The notes under the pieces are model-generated. The model was given only the letters and a program-made list of their open reading frames with translations. It was not told where the DNA came from and ran no database searches. The position numbers and the translations under genes are program-made. DNA of 64,000 bases from Lachnospiraceae bacterium (GTDB taxonomy: Bacteria > Bacillota > Clostridia > Lachnospirales > Lachnospiraceae), in the NCBI GenBank assembly GCA_021202465.1, contig JAJQCZ010000004.1:1-64000 (forward strand), read 5' to 3'. How positions within the stretch are numbered: position 1 is the stretch's first letter; each line of letters begins with the position of its first letter. This document shows, in pieces, positions 15,904 through 25,357 of this stretch.

Positions 15904-17268
15904 ATGAGTCAGCCTCTGACCCAGGAGGAGAGATTTAAAAAACTGACCACGGAGCCCATTCATGAGCTGATCTTATCGCTGGCGCCTCCGACGATCATCA
16001 CGCAGCTGATCACGACGCTGTACAATCTGGTGGATACGTATTTCGTCAGTCAGCTGGGGACCAGCGCCTCGGCGGCGGTGGGCATTGTCCTTTCTCTGAT
16101 GGGGATCATTCAGACGATCGGTTATACCTTCGGCACCGGGTCGGGGGTCTGTATCTCCAAGTTTCTGGGGGAGAAGAACCGGCAGGAGGCCGGAAAATAC
16201 GCTTCGACGGCGTTTGCGCTGGCCTTTGGCACGGGAATCCTCCTGATGGTCTTCGGCCTGATCTTCCTGAATCCGCTGGTGTACGCCATGGGTGCGACAG
16301 ATACGATCTTCCCCTACGCCCGGGAATATACGAAATACATTCTCCTGGGTTCCCCCTACATGGTCTGCACTTTCGTTCTCAATGTACAGATGCGCAACCA
16401 GGGAAATGCATTTTTCTCTATGCTGGGTGTGGCCAGCGGGTGTATCCTGAACCTCTTTCTGGATCCGCTCTTTATCTTCGTGCTCGACATGGGGATCCGG
16501 GGCGCGGCTCTGGCGACGATCCTCAGTCAGTTCGTTTCGTTTGTCTTGCTGCTGTTCTATTGCCAGACCCGGGAGGTTAATCTGACGCTGCATGCGCGGG
16601 ATGTCCGGCCGAATCGTCTTATGATGAAGCGGATTCTGTCAAACGGTTTCCCGAGCTTTTGCCGCCAGGGGATTAACAGTCTCTCGGCCGTGGTCATGAA
16701 TCGCTGTGCGGCGCCCTTCGGGGATGCGGCCATCGCGGCGCTGACGATTACGCAGCGGGTGGTGGGCTTCGTGTCGGCCGTGGTGATCGGTTTCGGCCAG
16801 GCCAGCCAGCCGGTTTTCGGTTTTAACTATGGCGCCGAAAATTATAAAAGGATCCGGGAAACTTATGATTTCTGTATGAAGCTGGCCGTGGGGATCCTCG
16901 CCGCTGTCGCCGTGGGATTGCTGATCTTTGCTCCGCAGGTGATCACGCTGTTCCGGGCGGATGATGCCGAGGTGATCGAGATCGGCACGCGGGCCATGCG
17001 CTGTCAGGCGCTGCTGATGCCGGTGGAGAGCGTGGCGATCGTCGGCAGCATGCTGATGCAGCTGACGCACAAGCCTCTGCGTGCGGCGACGGTGTCTATG
17101 GCTCGGAAGGGATTATTTTTCATCCCCTGTATGTATCTGATGCCCGCGTTTTTCGGCCTGAGCGGCCTGGTGTGGGCGCAGCCGGTGGCGGATATCCTTA
17201 CATTTGTACTGACCGTTCCGCTGACGGTGTCGGTCCTGCGGGAGCTGAAAATGGAGTTGGCTGCATAG
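15904..17268 (+). CDS. MATE family efflux transporter
   Basis: A 454-residue membrane protein with about twelve hydrophobic segments and typical MATE signatures: APPTIITQLITTLYNLVDTYFVSQLG near residue 30, MRNQGNAFFSML near 165 and GFGQASQPVFGFNYGAENYKR near 300. The family exports cationic drugs or metabolites in exchange for Na+ or H+. The start at 15904 is chosen because it begins the family-typical N-terminus; an in-frame ATG at 15862 would add 14 residues. A second, different MATE gene lies at 32346. The pyrophosphatase gene follows after 42 bases. Confidence 0.9.
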   Translation: MSQPLTQEERFKKLTTEPIHELILSLAPPTIITQLITTLYNLVDTYFVSQLGTSASAAVGIVLSLMGIIQTIGYTFGTGSGVCISKFLGEKNRQEAGKYASTAFALAFGTGILLMVFGLIFLNPLVYAMGATDTIFPYAREYTKYILLGSPYMVCTFVLNVQMRNQGNAFFSMLGVASGCILNLFLDPLFIFVLDMGIRGAALATILSQFVSFVLLLFYCQTREVNLTLHARDVRPNRLMMKRILSNGFPSFCRQGINSLSAVVMNRCAAPFGDAAIAALTITQRVVGFVSAVVIGFGQASQPVFGFNYGAENYKRIRETYDFCMKLAVGILAAVAVGLLIFAPQVITLFRADDAEVIEIGTRAMRCQALLMPVESVAIVGSMLMQLTHKPLRAATVSMARKGLFFIPCMYLMPAFFGLSGLVWAQPVADILTFVLTVPLTVSVLRELKMELAA

Positions 17269-17310
17269 AGGGAGCCCGATACGGGCCGCCTGATGAGGAG
17301 GGAAAATACA

Positions 17311-18996
17311 ATGAGACAGAACAGAGACCTGGCCGAGAAGAAGGAACTGCCGGAGAAACCGGTGTTCGTGATCGGCCATACGAACCCGGACACAGATTCG
17401 ATCTGCTCGGCGATCGCCTACGCGACGCTGAAGCGGAAGATCACGGGCAAGCGTTACATTCCCAAGCGGGCGGGGCAGATGAATCTGGAGACCAAATACG
17501 TGCTGAAGCGTTTTGGTGTGGAGACGCCTTACTATCTGAATGATGTGCGCCGTCAGGTCAAGGATATGGAGGTCAACTATTTTAAGCCCATCCGCGGCTG
17601 CCTGTCACTGAAGAAGGCCTGGGAACGGATGGAAGATTCCAATGTGGTGACGCTTCCCGTCTGTACCGAGGAAGGCATTCTCGAGGGAATCATCACAGAG
17701 GGCGACATCGCTGAGTCCTACATGGGCATGTACAGCGCCGACGTACTTTCCCGGGCGGAGACTTCTTATAAGAATATCGTGGAGACTCTGAACGGGGAGC
17801 TTCTGGTGGGCACGAAGGAGGATATTCTCGATCACGGGAAGATTCTCATCGCTGCGGCCAATCCGGACACGCTGGAGGATTTTATCGATGAGGGCGATGT
17901 GATCATCACCGGTAATCGCTACGAGACCCAGCTGTGCGCTATTGAGATGAAGGCGGGCTGCGTGATCGTCTGCACCGGTTCGAAGGTCAGCAAGACCATT
18001 GTTATGATGGCCCGGGAGCACGGCTGCCATATCATTGAAACCCCTTATGATACATTTACGGTGGCGCGTCTGATCAACCAGAGCATTCCCATTGATTTCT
18101 TCATGAAGAAGGAGGATCTGGTCACCTTCCAGCTCAATGATTTCATCGATGACGTGAAGGAAACGATGACAAAATACCGCCATCGGGATTTTCCGGTGGT
18201 GGATAAGGATAATAATTTCCTCGGCATGATTTCCCGGCGGAAATTGCTGGGCGCCCGCAAGAAGCGGCTGATTCTGGTCGATCACAATGAGATTTCTCAG
18301 GCCGTGGACGGTCTGGAGGATGCGGAGATTCTGGAGATCATCGACCATCACCGCATTGGCAGTCTGGAGACGGTGGGGCCGGTGTATTTCCGTAACCAGC
18401 CTCTTGGATGCACGGCGACGATCATCACGCAGATGTACCGGGAAAACAGTGTAGAGATCGATCCGACGACGGCGGGGCTGTTGTGCTCGGCAATCATTTC
18501 CGATACGCTGATGTACCGCTCCCCGACTTGCACGCCGCTCGATAAGAGTACCTGCGAGGAGCTGGCGCAGATCGCAGGCATCAACGTGGAGGAGCACGCC
18601 AAGGCGATGTTCCGGGCGGGAAGTGATTTCGGGAACCGGAAGGACGAGGAGATCTTTTATCAGGATTTCAAAAAATTTGTCATGGGAGAGAAGTCCGTGG
18701 GGATCGGGCAGCTCAGCTCCATGGATGATAAGGAGCTGCTGGAGATTCGTGACCGCATGTTCCCCTATGCGCAGACGGTCCTGCAGACCGACCATCTGGA
18801 TATTATTTATGTCATGCTGACCGATATCCTGGGCGAGGCCAGTTATCTTCTCTGTGTGGGAGACGGAGCCGATGAGCTGGCGGAGACGGCCTTCGGCGGG
18901 AACTGTGAGAAGGAGACCCTGTATCTGCCGGGCGTCGTGTCGCGGAAGAAGCAGCTGGTGCCGACGCTGATGGTGACGCTGCAGCAGGAAGGATAG
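17311..18996 (+). CDS. ppaC: Manganese-dependent inorganic pyrophosphatase with CBS and DRTGG domains
   Basis: A 561-residue regulated family II pyrophosphatase that hydrolyses PPi to phosphate. The DHH domain is split around a regulatory insert: the N-terminal motif GHTNPDTDSICSAIAYA at about residue 24, first CBS repeat near 75-125, a DRTGG-like part near 190-245, second CBS near 260-315, then the DHH signature EIIDHHRIG near 350 and the DHHA2 domain at the end. CBS/DRTGG PPases are controlled by adenine nucleotides and diadenosine polyphosphates. The ATG at 17311 has GGAGGG upstream. A strong terminator follows. Confidence 0.9.
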   Translation: MRQNRDLAEKKELPEKPVFVIGHTNPDTDSICSAIAYATLKRKITGKRYIPKRAGQMNLETKYVLKRFGVETPYYLNDVRRQVKDMEVNYFKPIRGCLSLKKAWERMEDSNVVTLPVCTEEGILEGIITEGDIAESYMGMYSADVLSRAETSYKNIVETLNGELLVGTKEDILDHGKILIAAANPDTLEDFIDEGDVIITGNRYETQLCAIEMKAGCVIVCTGSKVSKTIVMMAREHGCHIIETPYDTFTVARLINQSIPIDFFMKKEDLVTFQLNDFIDDVKETMTKYRHRDFPVVDKDNNFLGMISRRKLLGARKKRLILVDHNEISQAVDGLEDAEILEIIDHHRIGSLETVGPVYFRNQPLGCTATIITQMYRENSVEIDPTTAGLLCSAIISDTLMYRSPTCTPLDKSTCEELAQIAGINVEEHAKAMFRAGSDFGNRKDEEIFYQDFKKFVMGEKSVGIGQLSSMDDKELLEIRDRMFPYAQTVLQTDHLDIIYVMLTDILGEASYLLCVGDGADELAETAFGGNCEKETLYLPGVVSRKKQLVPTLMVTLQQEG

Positions 18997-19042
18997 AAAA
19001 TGAGACCGGTGAGAGTGCGAAACTCCTGCCGGTCTCATTTTC
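18997..19042. terminator. Strong bidirectional terminator
   Basis: AAAATGAGACCGG and CCGGTCTCATTTT form a 13-bp perfect stem with A- and T-runs on either side, between the convergent ppaC and YihY-family genes. Confidence 0.9.
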
Positions 19043-19891
19043 TCATTCATGGGAAAGCTGTTTTGGAGGCTTCTTGGAGGCATATTCTGTCAGATACACA
19101 TTCACCTCCGCCCCCACCAGGAGAATGAGGACACATGCATAGATCCACAGGAAGAGCAGCAGCAGGGCGCCCATCGTGCCGTACAGGGACGTGTAGCGGG
19201 AGAAATACGTGATGTAGATAGAGAAGAAGAACGAGAACACGATCCAGCCGATGGTGGAGACCAGAACGCCGGGAAGGGCTTCCAGGAACGTGCAGTGGAC
19301 GCCGCTTAAGGTTCGGTAGGCCAGGGAAAAGGCGACGACGAAGACAACGATGGCCAGGAGGAAGCGGAAGGAAAAGAGAAACCGGAAGATCCGATAGAGG
19401 ATCGTGTGGTTTTCGCTGAGCAGGCTGGAGATCGTTCTCCGCAGAACCAGCAGCCCCAGCGCCAGGATGACAGCCAGAAGGAAGACAAAGGTGTAGAGAA
19501 TGCAGCGGAGGCGGCGCACGAGATAGTTGTCCCGTTCCGTCACATGGTACACGACATGGAATCCCCGTTCCAGCCCCATGATGCCCCGGGAGGCGGTCCA
19601 CAGGGAGATCAGGGCGGCCAGAGAGACGATGGAGATGGTGGGTGAGTTGAAAAGTTCATCTGCGAGCTGCCCCAGCGTGTCTCCCAGGGAGCCCGGCAGG
19701 AGCGTGATGATGGTATTTACCACAATCACCTGCTCGTCAGGAATAATAAACTGAATCAGCGACACCAGAAGTGTCGCGAAGGGAATCATGGAAACGATGA
19801 TGAAATACGCTGCCTGGGCGCTGTAGACCGTAATCTGGTCTTCAGAGAACCGGATGATGATTTTTCTGACGGCGGTGCGGAATGAATTCAT
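19043..19891 (-). CDS. YihY/BrkB family membrane protein
   Basis: A 282-residue integral membrane protein with six hydrophobic segments. Family features include the N-terminal YSAQAAYFIIVSMIPFATLLVSL, the SLWTASRGIMGLERGFHVVY segment near residue 95 and a C-terminal LYGTMGALLLLFLWIYACVLILLVGAEVN. The family was once annotated as ribonuclease BN, which is wrong; its function is not settled. The stop overlaps the terminator shared with ppaC. Its promoter must lie in the 270-base gap before pheS. Confidence 0.88.
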   Translation of the reverse strand: MNSFRTAVRKIIIRFSEDQITVYSAQAAYFIIVSMIPFATLLVSLIQFIIPDEQVIVVNTIITLLPGSLGDTLGQLADELFNSPTISIVSLAALISLWTASRGIMGLERGFHVVYHVTERDNYLVRRLRCILYTFVFLLAVILALGLLVLRRTISSLLSENHTILYRIFRFLFSFRFLLAIVVFVVAFSLAYRTLSGVHCTFLEALPGVLVSTIGWIVFSFFFSIYITYFSRYTSLYGTMGALLLLFLWIYACVLILLVGAEVNVYLTEYASKKPPKQLSHE

Positions 19892-20040
19892 ACTTTACCT
19901 CCTGCTGTCTGTGGGAAGAAATGAACTTGTGAAAATGGTAGCACAATCTTTCAAAAACGGCAAGGTGAATCCGTCGCATTTTGCGCACGGCCTGTATGTG
20001 AAATCTTTCCCCGGTTTGTTCCCGGTATGGGTTGTAACTC

Positions 20041-20070
20041 TTGACTTGTTTCCTGTATTTGTTGTAAGAT
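20041..20070 (+). promoter_or_regulatory. Promoter of pheST
   Basis: TTGACT (20041-20046), 18 bases, TAAGAT (20065-20070). The leader is only about 85 bases, with one hairpin (CGAAAGAGGAA paired with TTCCTTTCG near 20095-20120), too short for a T-box. Confidence 0.7.
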
Positions 20071-20161
20071 AAGACCGCGTGCGCAGAGGCTGCCGCGAAA
20101 GAGGAAACTGTTCCTTTCGGGTGAGGCGCTGTGAAAAACTTTTTTCGGAAAGAAGGACCCT

Positions 20162-21181
20162 ATGAAAGACACACTGGAAAGGATTCGCCGGGAGGCGCTG
20201 GCGAAGATGGAAGAATCCATGGACATGGATCACCTCAATGAGATCCGTGTCGCCTACCTGGGGAAGAAGGGAGAGCTGACTCAGGTTCTGAAGGGCATGA
20301 GAAATGTTCCGCCGGAGGAGCGCCCACAGGTGGGACAGATGGTCAATGAGACCCGGGCCGCCCTGGAAGCGAAGCTGGAAGAGACGAAGGCGGCTCTGGC
20401 TGCAAAGCAGCGGGAGCTGCAGATGCAGGCTGAGAAGATCGACGTTACCCTGCCGGCAAAGAAGAATAAGGTGGGACACCGTCATCCCAACACGATTGCA
20501 CTGGACGAGGTGGAGCGTATCTTCGTGGGCATGGGCTATGAGGTCGCGGAAGGCCCTGAGGTGGAATATGACTATTACAATTTTGAGGCCCTGAATATTC
20601 CGGCCAACCATCCGGCCAAGGATGAGCAGGATACCTTCTATATTACAAAGGACATTCTTCTGCGTACCCAGACCTCACCGGTGCAGGTGCGTGTCATGGA
20701 GAAGAAGAAGCCGCCCATCCGTATGATCGCGCCGGGGCGCGTATTCCGCGCCGACGAGGTGGACGCGACACATTCTCCCTCCTTCCACCAGATCGAGGGA
20801 CTGGTCGTTGATAAAAATATCACCTTCGCCGATCTGAAGGGAACGCTGGGCGAGTTCGCCCGGGAGCTGTTCGGCGAGGGGACGCAGGTGAAATTCCGCC
20901 CGCATCATTTCCCCTTTACCGAGCCGAGCGCCGAGATGGACGTGACCTGCTTTAAGTGCGGCGGCAAGGGCTGCCGGATGTGCAAGGGCGAGGGCTGGAT
21001 CGAGATCCTCGGCTGCGGTATGGTGCATCCCAAGGTCCTGAAAATGTGCGGCATCGATCCGGAGGAGTATTCCGGCTTCGCCTTCGGTGTGGGGCTGGAG
21101 CGGATTGCCCTGCTGAAATACGAGATTGACGACATGCGGCTTCTGTATGAGAACGACATTCGTTTCCTGCAGCAGTTTTAA
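20162..21181 (+). CDS. pheS: Phenylalanyl-tRNA synthetase alpha subunit
   Basis: A 339-residue class II synthetase subunit that charges tRNA-Phe as an alpha2-beta2 complex. It has the N-terminal coiled-coil (residues 1-85), motif 2 ([20 protein letters not shown]) and motif 3 ([16 protein letters not shown]). Two CxxC pairs at about residues 262-274 ([17 protein letters not shown]) form an apparent extra zinc-like knuckle in the usual insert. Length is standard. pheT follows after 18 bases, so the two form an operon from the promoter at 20041. Confidence 0.97.
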   Translation: MKDTLERIRREALAKMEESMDMDHLNEIRVAYLGKKGELTQVLKGMRNVPPEERPQVGQMVNETRAALEAKLEETKAALAAKQRELQMQAEKIDVTLPAKKNKVGHRHPNTIALDEVERIFVGMGYEVAEGPEVEYDYYNFEALNIPANHPAKDEQDTFYITKDILLRTQTSPVQVRVMEKKKPPIRMIAPGRVFRADEVDATHSPSFHQIEGLVVDKNITFADLKGTLGEFARELFGEGTQVKFRPHHFPFTEPSAEMDVTCFKCGGKGCRMCKGEGWIEILGCGMVHPKVLKMCGIDPEEYSGFAFGVGLERIALLKYEIDDMRLLYENDIRFLQQF

Positions 21182-21199
21182 GAGAGGAGGAAAAAACAG

Positions 21200-23626
21200 A
21201 TGAATACAGCGTACTCCTGGATTAAGGCGTATGTTCCGGATTTGGATGTGACTCCTCAGGAATATACCGACGCCATGACCCTGACGGGGACGAAGGTGGA
21301 ATATTACGATCAGCTGGATAAGAACCTGGAGAAGATCGTCGTTGGGCAGATCGAAAAGATCGAAAAGCACCCCAATGCGGACAAGCTTATTATCTGCCAG
21401 GTAAATATCGGCACGGAGACGATCCAGATTGTCACCGGCGCACCCAATGTGAACGAGGGCGATAAGGTTCCGGTGGTCCTGGACGGCGGCAAAGTGGCCG
21501 GCGGCCACGATGGCGGCCCGATGCCGGAGGAGGGCATCCGTATCAAGACGGGAAAGCTGCGCGGCGTGGAGTCGCACGGTATGATGTGCTCCATCGAAGA
21601 GCTCGGCTCCTCGCGGGATATGTATCCGGAAGCGCCTGAAGACGGGATCTATATCTTCCCGGCAGATACGCCGGTGGGAGAGAACGCCGTTCATGTCCTG
21701 GGGCTGGACGATGTGGTTTTCGAATATGAGATTACCTCCAACCGCGTGGACTGCTACAGTATCCTCGGCATCGCCCGGGAAGCGGCGGCGACCTTTGGAA
21801 AAGAATTCATCGCTCCGAAGCCGGAGGCGGCCGGAAACGACGAGAAGGCATCGGATTATATTTCCGTGGAGGTACAGGATCCTGATCTCTGCCCCCGTTA
21901 CTGTGCGCGGGTCGTGAAAAATATCCGCATTGCCCCTTCGCCGGAGTGGATGCAGAGAAGACTGGCTGCCAGCGGTATCCGTCCCATCAATAACCTGGTG
22001 GATATTACCAACTATGTCATGGAAGAATATGGTCAGCCGATGCATGCCTATGATCTGCGGACCATCGCCGGAAATAAGATCGTCGTGAAGCGGGCCGAGG
22101 AGGGAGAAACCTTCCAGACGCTGGACGGCCAGGTGCGGAACCTGGATACCGAGATGCTGATGATCCACGATGCCGAGAAGAGCGTCGGTATCGCCGGCAT
22201 CATGGGCGGTGAGAATTCCAAGATCACCGACGACGTGCAGACGGTTCTCTTCGAGGCGGCCTGTTTCGACGGCGCCAACATCCGTCTTTCCGCTAAGCGG
22301 CTGGGTCTGCGGACCGAGGCCTCCGGCAAATTCGAGAAGGGCCTGGATTCCAACAATGCGGCGCTGGCCATCGACCGCGCCTGTCAGCTGATCGAGGAGC
22401 TGGGCTGCGGCGAGGTCGTCGGCGGCATGGTGGATGTGTATGGTCAGAAGAAAGAGGGACGCCGGATTCCCTTCCGTCCCAACTGGATCAACCGATTCCT
22501 GGGAACCGAGATTCCTACGGAGGAGATGCTGTCCTACTTTAAACCACTGGAGCTGGAGTATGATGCAGAGAAGCAGGAGATCGTGACGCCTTCCTGGAGA
22601 CAGGATCTGGAGGGTGAGGCGGATATCGCCGAGGAGGTGGCGCGTTTCTACGGCTACGCGAAGATCCCCACTACTCTGCCCACCGGCGAGGCGACCACCG
22701 GCAAGGTGTCCTTCAAGCACCGTCTGGAGGATGTGGCCCGGAATGTTGCGGAATTCTGCGGCTTCAGTCAGGCTATGACCTACTCCTTTGAGAGCCCGAA
22801 GGTCTTTGACAAGCTGCTGCTGCCGGCGGATTCGCCGCTGCGTCAGACCATCGTCATCACCAACCCGCTGGGTGAGGATTTCAGCATCATGCGCACGCTG
22901 CCCCTGAACGGGATGCTGACCTCCCTGGCGACCAACTATAACCGTCGGAACAAGAATGTGGCGTTGTATGAGATCGGCAATATTTACCTGCCGAAGTCTC
23001 TGCCGATGACCGAGCTCCCTGATGAGAGAACGCAGTTCACGCTGGGCTTCTACGGGGACGGCGACTTCTTCACCATGAAGGGCGTCGTGGAGGAATATCT
23101 CAGCAAGATCGGCCTGCGGGAGCACATTGAGTATGTCTGCGATCCGGAGAACCTGCGGCCTTATCTGCACCCCGGCCGTCAGGCGGATGTGGTATATGAC
23201 GGACGCACGCTGGGCTACCTCGGCGAGCTGCATCCGCAGGTGGCAGACAACTACGGCATCGGCGAGCGGACCTATGTGGCGGTCCTGGATATGCCGTCGC
23301 TGCTGGATCTGGCCACCTTTGACCGCAAGTACGAGGGCATCGCCCGCTTCCCGGCCGTGACGCGCGACCTGAGCATGCTGGTGAGTGAGGACATCGCCGC
23401 CGGACAGATTGAGGCGGCGATCCGCAGGCGCGGCGGCAAGCTCCTTGAGGCCTGCAGCCTCTTCGACGTGTACGAGGGCTCCCAGATCCAAAAGGGCTTT
23501 AAGTCCATGGCCTACAGCCTGACCTTCCGCTCCAAGGACCATACGCTGGAGGAGAAGGAGATTACGACGGTCATGAACAAGATTCTCGACGCACTGCGGA
23601 AGATGGGGATTGAGCTGAGACAGTAA
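21200..23626 (+). CDS. pheT: Phenylalanyl-tRNA synthetase beta subunit
   Basis: An 808-residue partner of PheS. Domains in order: an EMAP/OB-type tRNA-binding domain (about residues 40-155, VVGQIEKIEKHPNADKLIICQVNIG), the B3/B4 editing domain (about 210-390), the B5 domain (400-480), the catalytic-like core (490-690) and the C-terminal ferredoxin-fold anticodon-binding domain (715-808, RFPAVTRDLSMLVSEDI). Length is normal for Firmicutes. AGAGAGGAGG precedes the ATG. Confidence 0.97.
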   Translation: MNTAYSWIKAYVPDLDVTPQEYTDAMTLTGTKVEYYDQLDKNLEKIVVGQIEKIEKHPNADKLIICQVNIGTETIQIVTGAPNVNEGDKVPVVLDGGKVAGGHDGGPMPEEGIRIKTGKLRGVESHGMMCSIEELGSSRDMYPEAPEDGIYIFPADTPVGENAVHVLGLDDVVFEYEITSNRVDCYSILGIAREAAATFGKEFIAPKPEAAGNDEKASDYISVEVQDPDLCPRYCARVVKNIRIAPSPEWMQRRLAASGIRPINNLVDITNYVMEEYGQPMHAYDLRTIAGNKIVVKRAEEGETFQTLDGQVRNLDTEMLMIHDAEKSVGIAGIMGGENSKITDDVQTVLFEAACFDGANIRLSAKRLGLRTEASGKFEKGLDSNNAALAIDRACQLIEELGCGEVVGGMVDVYGQKKEGRRIPFRPNWINRFLGTEIPTEEMLSYFKPLELEYDAEKQEIVTPSWRQDLEGEADIAEEVARFYGYAKIPTTLPTGEATTGKVSFKHRLEDVARNVAEFCGFSQAMTYSFESPKVFDKLLLPADSPLRQTIVITNPLGEDFSIMRTLPLNGMLTSLATNYNRRNKNVALYEIGNIYLPKSLPMTELPDERTQFTLGFYGDGDFFTMKGVVEEYLSKIGLREHIEYVCDPENLRPYLHPGRQADVVYDGRTLGYLGELHPQVADNYGIGERTYVAVLDMPSLLDLATFDRKYEGIARFPAVTRDLSMLVSEDIAAGQIEAAIRRRGGKLLEACSLFDVYEGSQIQKGFKSMAYSLTFRSKDHTLEEKEITTVMNKILDALRKMGIELRQ

Positions 23627-23633
23627 AAAGTGC

Positions 23634-23662
23634 TTGCCAGAAATTCCTCTTTATGGTATAGT
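23634..23662 (+). promoter_or_regulatory. Promoter of rplS
   Basis: TTGCCA (23634-23639), 17 bases, TATAGT (23657-23662). It lies directly after pheT and shows that rplS is transcribed on its own here. Confidence 0.75.
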
Positions 23663-23667
23663 ATCTT

Positions 23668-23725
23668 GGCGTGTGATTACGGGCGGTCCTCTGTTACGGA
23701 AGGTATTAAGAACGTCCAGTTTATA
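23668..23725 (+). ncRNA. Possible L19 leader RNA
   Basis: The short rplS leader contains TCCTCTGTTACGGA, which folds as a small hairpin, followed by AGGTATTAAGAACG. Autogenous L19 leaders sit at this place in many Firmicutes. I cannot confirm the family by eye; a covariance-model scan would decide it. Confidence 0.35.
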
Positions 23726-23736
23726 GGAGGAAACAC

Positions 23737-24084
23737 ATGAACGAGATTATCAAGAAGATCGAGGATGCTCAGCTGAAAGAGAACGTGCCTCAGTTCCGCG
23801 TGGGTGATACCGTGAAGGTGTACGCGGTCATCAAGGAAGGCAACCGTGAGCGTGTGCAGGTGTTCGAAGGAACCGTGCTGAAGAGACAGGGCGGCGGAGC
23901 CAGAGAGACCTTCACAGTCCGCAAGATTTCCAACGGCGTGGGCGTCGAGAGAACCTGGCCGCTGCACTCCCCCCGGATCGAGAAGGTGGAAGTGGTGCGC
24001 CGCGGTAAGGTGAGACGTGCGAAGCTGAACTACCTGAGAGATCGGGTCGGCAAGGCTGCCAAGGTCAAGGAGAAAGTCAGATAA
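23737..24084 (+). CDS. rplS: 50S ribosomal protein L19
   Basis: A 115-residue ribosomal protein at the 30S-50S interface. Typical sequence: [46 protein letters not shown]. Length is standard. It has its own promoter and a strong terminator, and is not next to trmD, its usual neighbour, which lies at 36656 in this window. Confidence 0.97.
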   Translation: MNEIIKKIEDAQLKENVPQFRVGDTVKVYAVIKEGNRERVQVFEGTVLKRQGGGARETFTVRKISNGVGVERTWPLHSPRIEKVEVVRRGKVRRAKLNYLRDRVGKAAKVKEKVR

Positions 24085-24106
24085 TCCGGCGGCGCAAGCC
24101 GCGAGC

Positions 24107-24148
24107 GAAAAATCCTGCAGGAGTCCGTGGATTCCTGCAGGATTTTTT
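24107..24148 (+). terminator. Terminator after rplS
   Basis: ATCCTGCAGGA and TCCTGCAGGAT pair perfectly, followed by TTTTTT. The next 157 bases to the LysR gene hold nothing I can identify. Confidence 0.92.
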
Positions 24149-24305
24149 GTGTTCATATGTTTGCGGTTAACTGGGAGTCCTGGGCTTTCGTCGGGATGTA
24201 TAAGGTTACGCAGATAACTTTGTTTTTTACTGCCTTGTTGATTCAGGGAAAAACTGGTTATCATAAGCCGTATTTTCTACAGCGGCAGGAACGTCAAAGG
24301 GATTA

Positions 24306-25217
24306 TCAGTTATTTTCAGGAAGAAGATTGAGGATCTCATTGTCCTCATAGTTCTGTACCGTACACAGGAAATCCTCCAGCTGGGGCGTGCGGAATTTGT
24401 CCTTGTGGCAGACCAGGCTGAACTGCCGCTCGAAACGGCAGCCCTCCACGTCGACCAGACAGAGCTCGCCCCGGCGGATTTCCTGCTCCACCAGGCGGAT
24501 GGAGATGACGGAGAGTCCGAAGCCGTCCATGACAGCGTGCTTGATGGTCTCCGGGCTGCTGCAGACCCACCGGGCGTTGAGCTCGAAACGGCGTTCCTGC
24601 ATAAACTGCTCGAAGAGGAGACGGGTGCCGCTTCCTGCCTCGCGCAGCAGGAAGGGCTGCCCGGCCAGCTCCTCCGGTGCGATGTGGCGGCGTGCGACGA
24701 AGGGGTGCTCCGGGCTGCAGACCAGAACCAGATAATCCGGCATCGTGGGTGTTGTTTTCAGGTAGGGGTGATGAATCTCCCCCTCTACGATCGCGGCGTC
24801 CAGCTGGTTGGCCAGCAGGAGCTCTTCCATGGCTTTCGTGTTGTCGATGGTGACCTGTATGTTGACATCAGAATGATCCCGCAGATAGAGTCGGAGAAGG
24901 GGGCGCAGGACGGAATCGCCGACAGTCAGTGTGCCACCGATCCGCAGGGTGTGCGTGCGGTTTTGCTCCTTCATCGTATCTTCGAGGTGTGCGTAGGCCT
25001 CCAGAAGCGGGACGGCCTGCTGGTAGAGGCGGTTTCCCTCCTCTGTGATGACCAGCCCCTGCGGGTAGCGCTCAAAGAGGCGGATGCCGTAGTATTTTTC
25101 CAGCTCCGCGATCGCCTGGCTGACTGTGGGCTGGGCCACAAAGAGCCGCTTGGCGGCGAGGTTCATCTTCCCGCAGTGGACAACTTCTGCAAAGATCTGA
25201 AAATGTCGGAGGGTCAT
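24306..25217 (-). CDS. LysR family transcriptional regulator
   Basis: A 303-residue LysR-type regulator. The N-terminal helix-turn-helix is typical (MTLRHFQIFAEVVHCGKMNLAAKRLFVAQPTVSQAIAELEKYYG), followed by the effector-binding periplasmic-fold domain (residues 90-295). It is divergent from the CoA-disulfide-reductase-like and AsrC-like genes across a 140-base gap with a dyad at 25239-25254, so it probably controls them. The effector is unknown; a sulfur metabolite is plausible from context only. Confidence 0.92.
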   Translation of the reverse strand: MTLRHFQIFAEVVHCGKMNLAAKRLFVAQPTVSQAIAELEKYYGIRLFERYPQGLVITEEGNRLYQQAVPLLEAYAHLEDTMKEQNRTHTLRIGGTLTVGDSVLRPLLRLYLRDHSDVNIQVTIDNTKAMEELLLANQLDAAIVEGEIHHPYLKTTPTMPDYLVLVCSPEHPFVARRHIAPEELAGQPFLLREAGSGTRLLFEQFMQERRFELNARWVCSSPETIKHAVMDGFGLSVISIRLVEQEIRRGELCLVDVEGCRFERQFSLVCHKDKFRTPQLEDFLCTVQNYEDNEILNLLPENN

Positions 25218-25238
25218 GGAGGCTCCTTTCTGTGAGAC

Positions 25239-25254
25239 ATAGGTATTTCCCTAT
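25239..25254. promoter_or_regulatory. Candidate LysR operator
   Basis: ATAGGTATTTCCCTAT has dyad symmetry (ATAGG/CCTAT) and lies 22 bases upstream of the LysR start. A second dyad, ATATCAATTTATAT, follows at 25260-25274. Both fit the T-N11-A style of LysR sites, but binding is inferred only. Confidence 0.45.
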
Positions 25255-25357
25255 CTGCCATATCAATTTATATCACTTTCTTTTACCCGAAACAAGTGTT
25301 AAAATGTAAACAACCGTATAACTCTGTCAAAATTTAAAAGAAGGACGGACAAACAAG

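Noticed and set aside
20675..23542. A 955-codon open frame on the minus strand over pheS and pheT
   Set aside because: It lies exactly antisense to two well-recognised synthetase genes, is His/Gln/Leu-rich as antisense frames of GC-rich genes are, and has no family signature.
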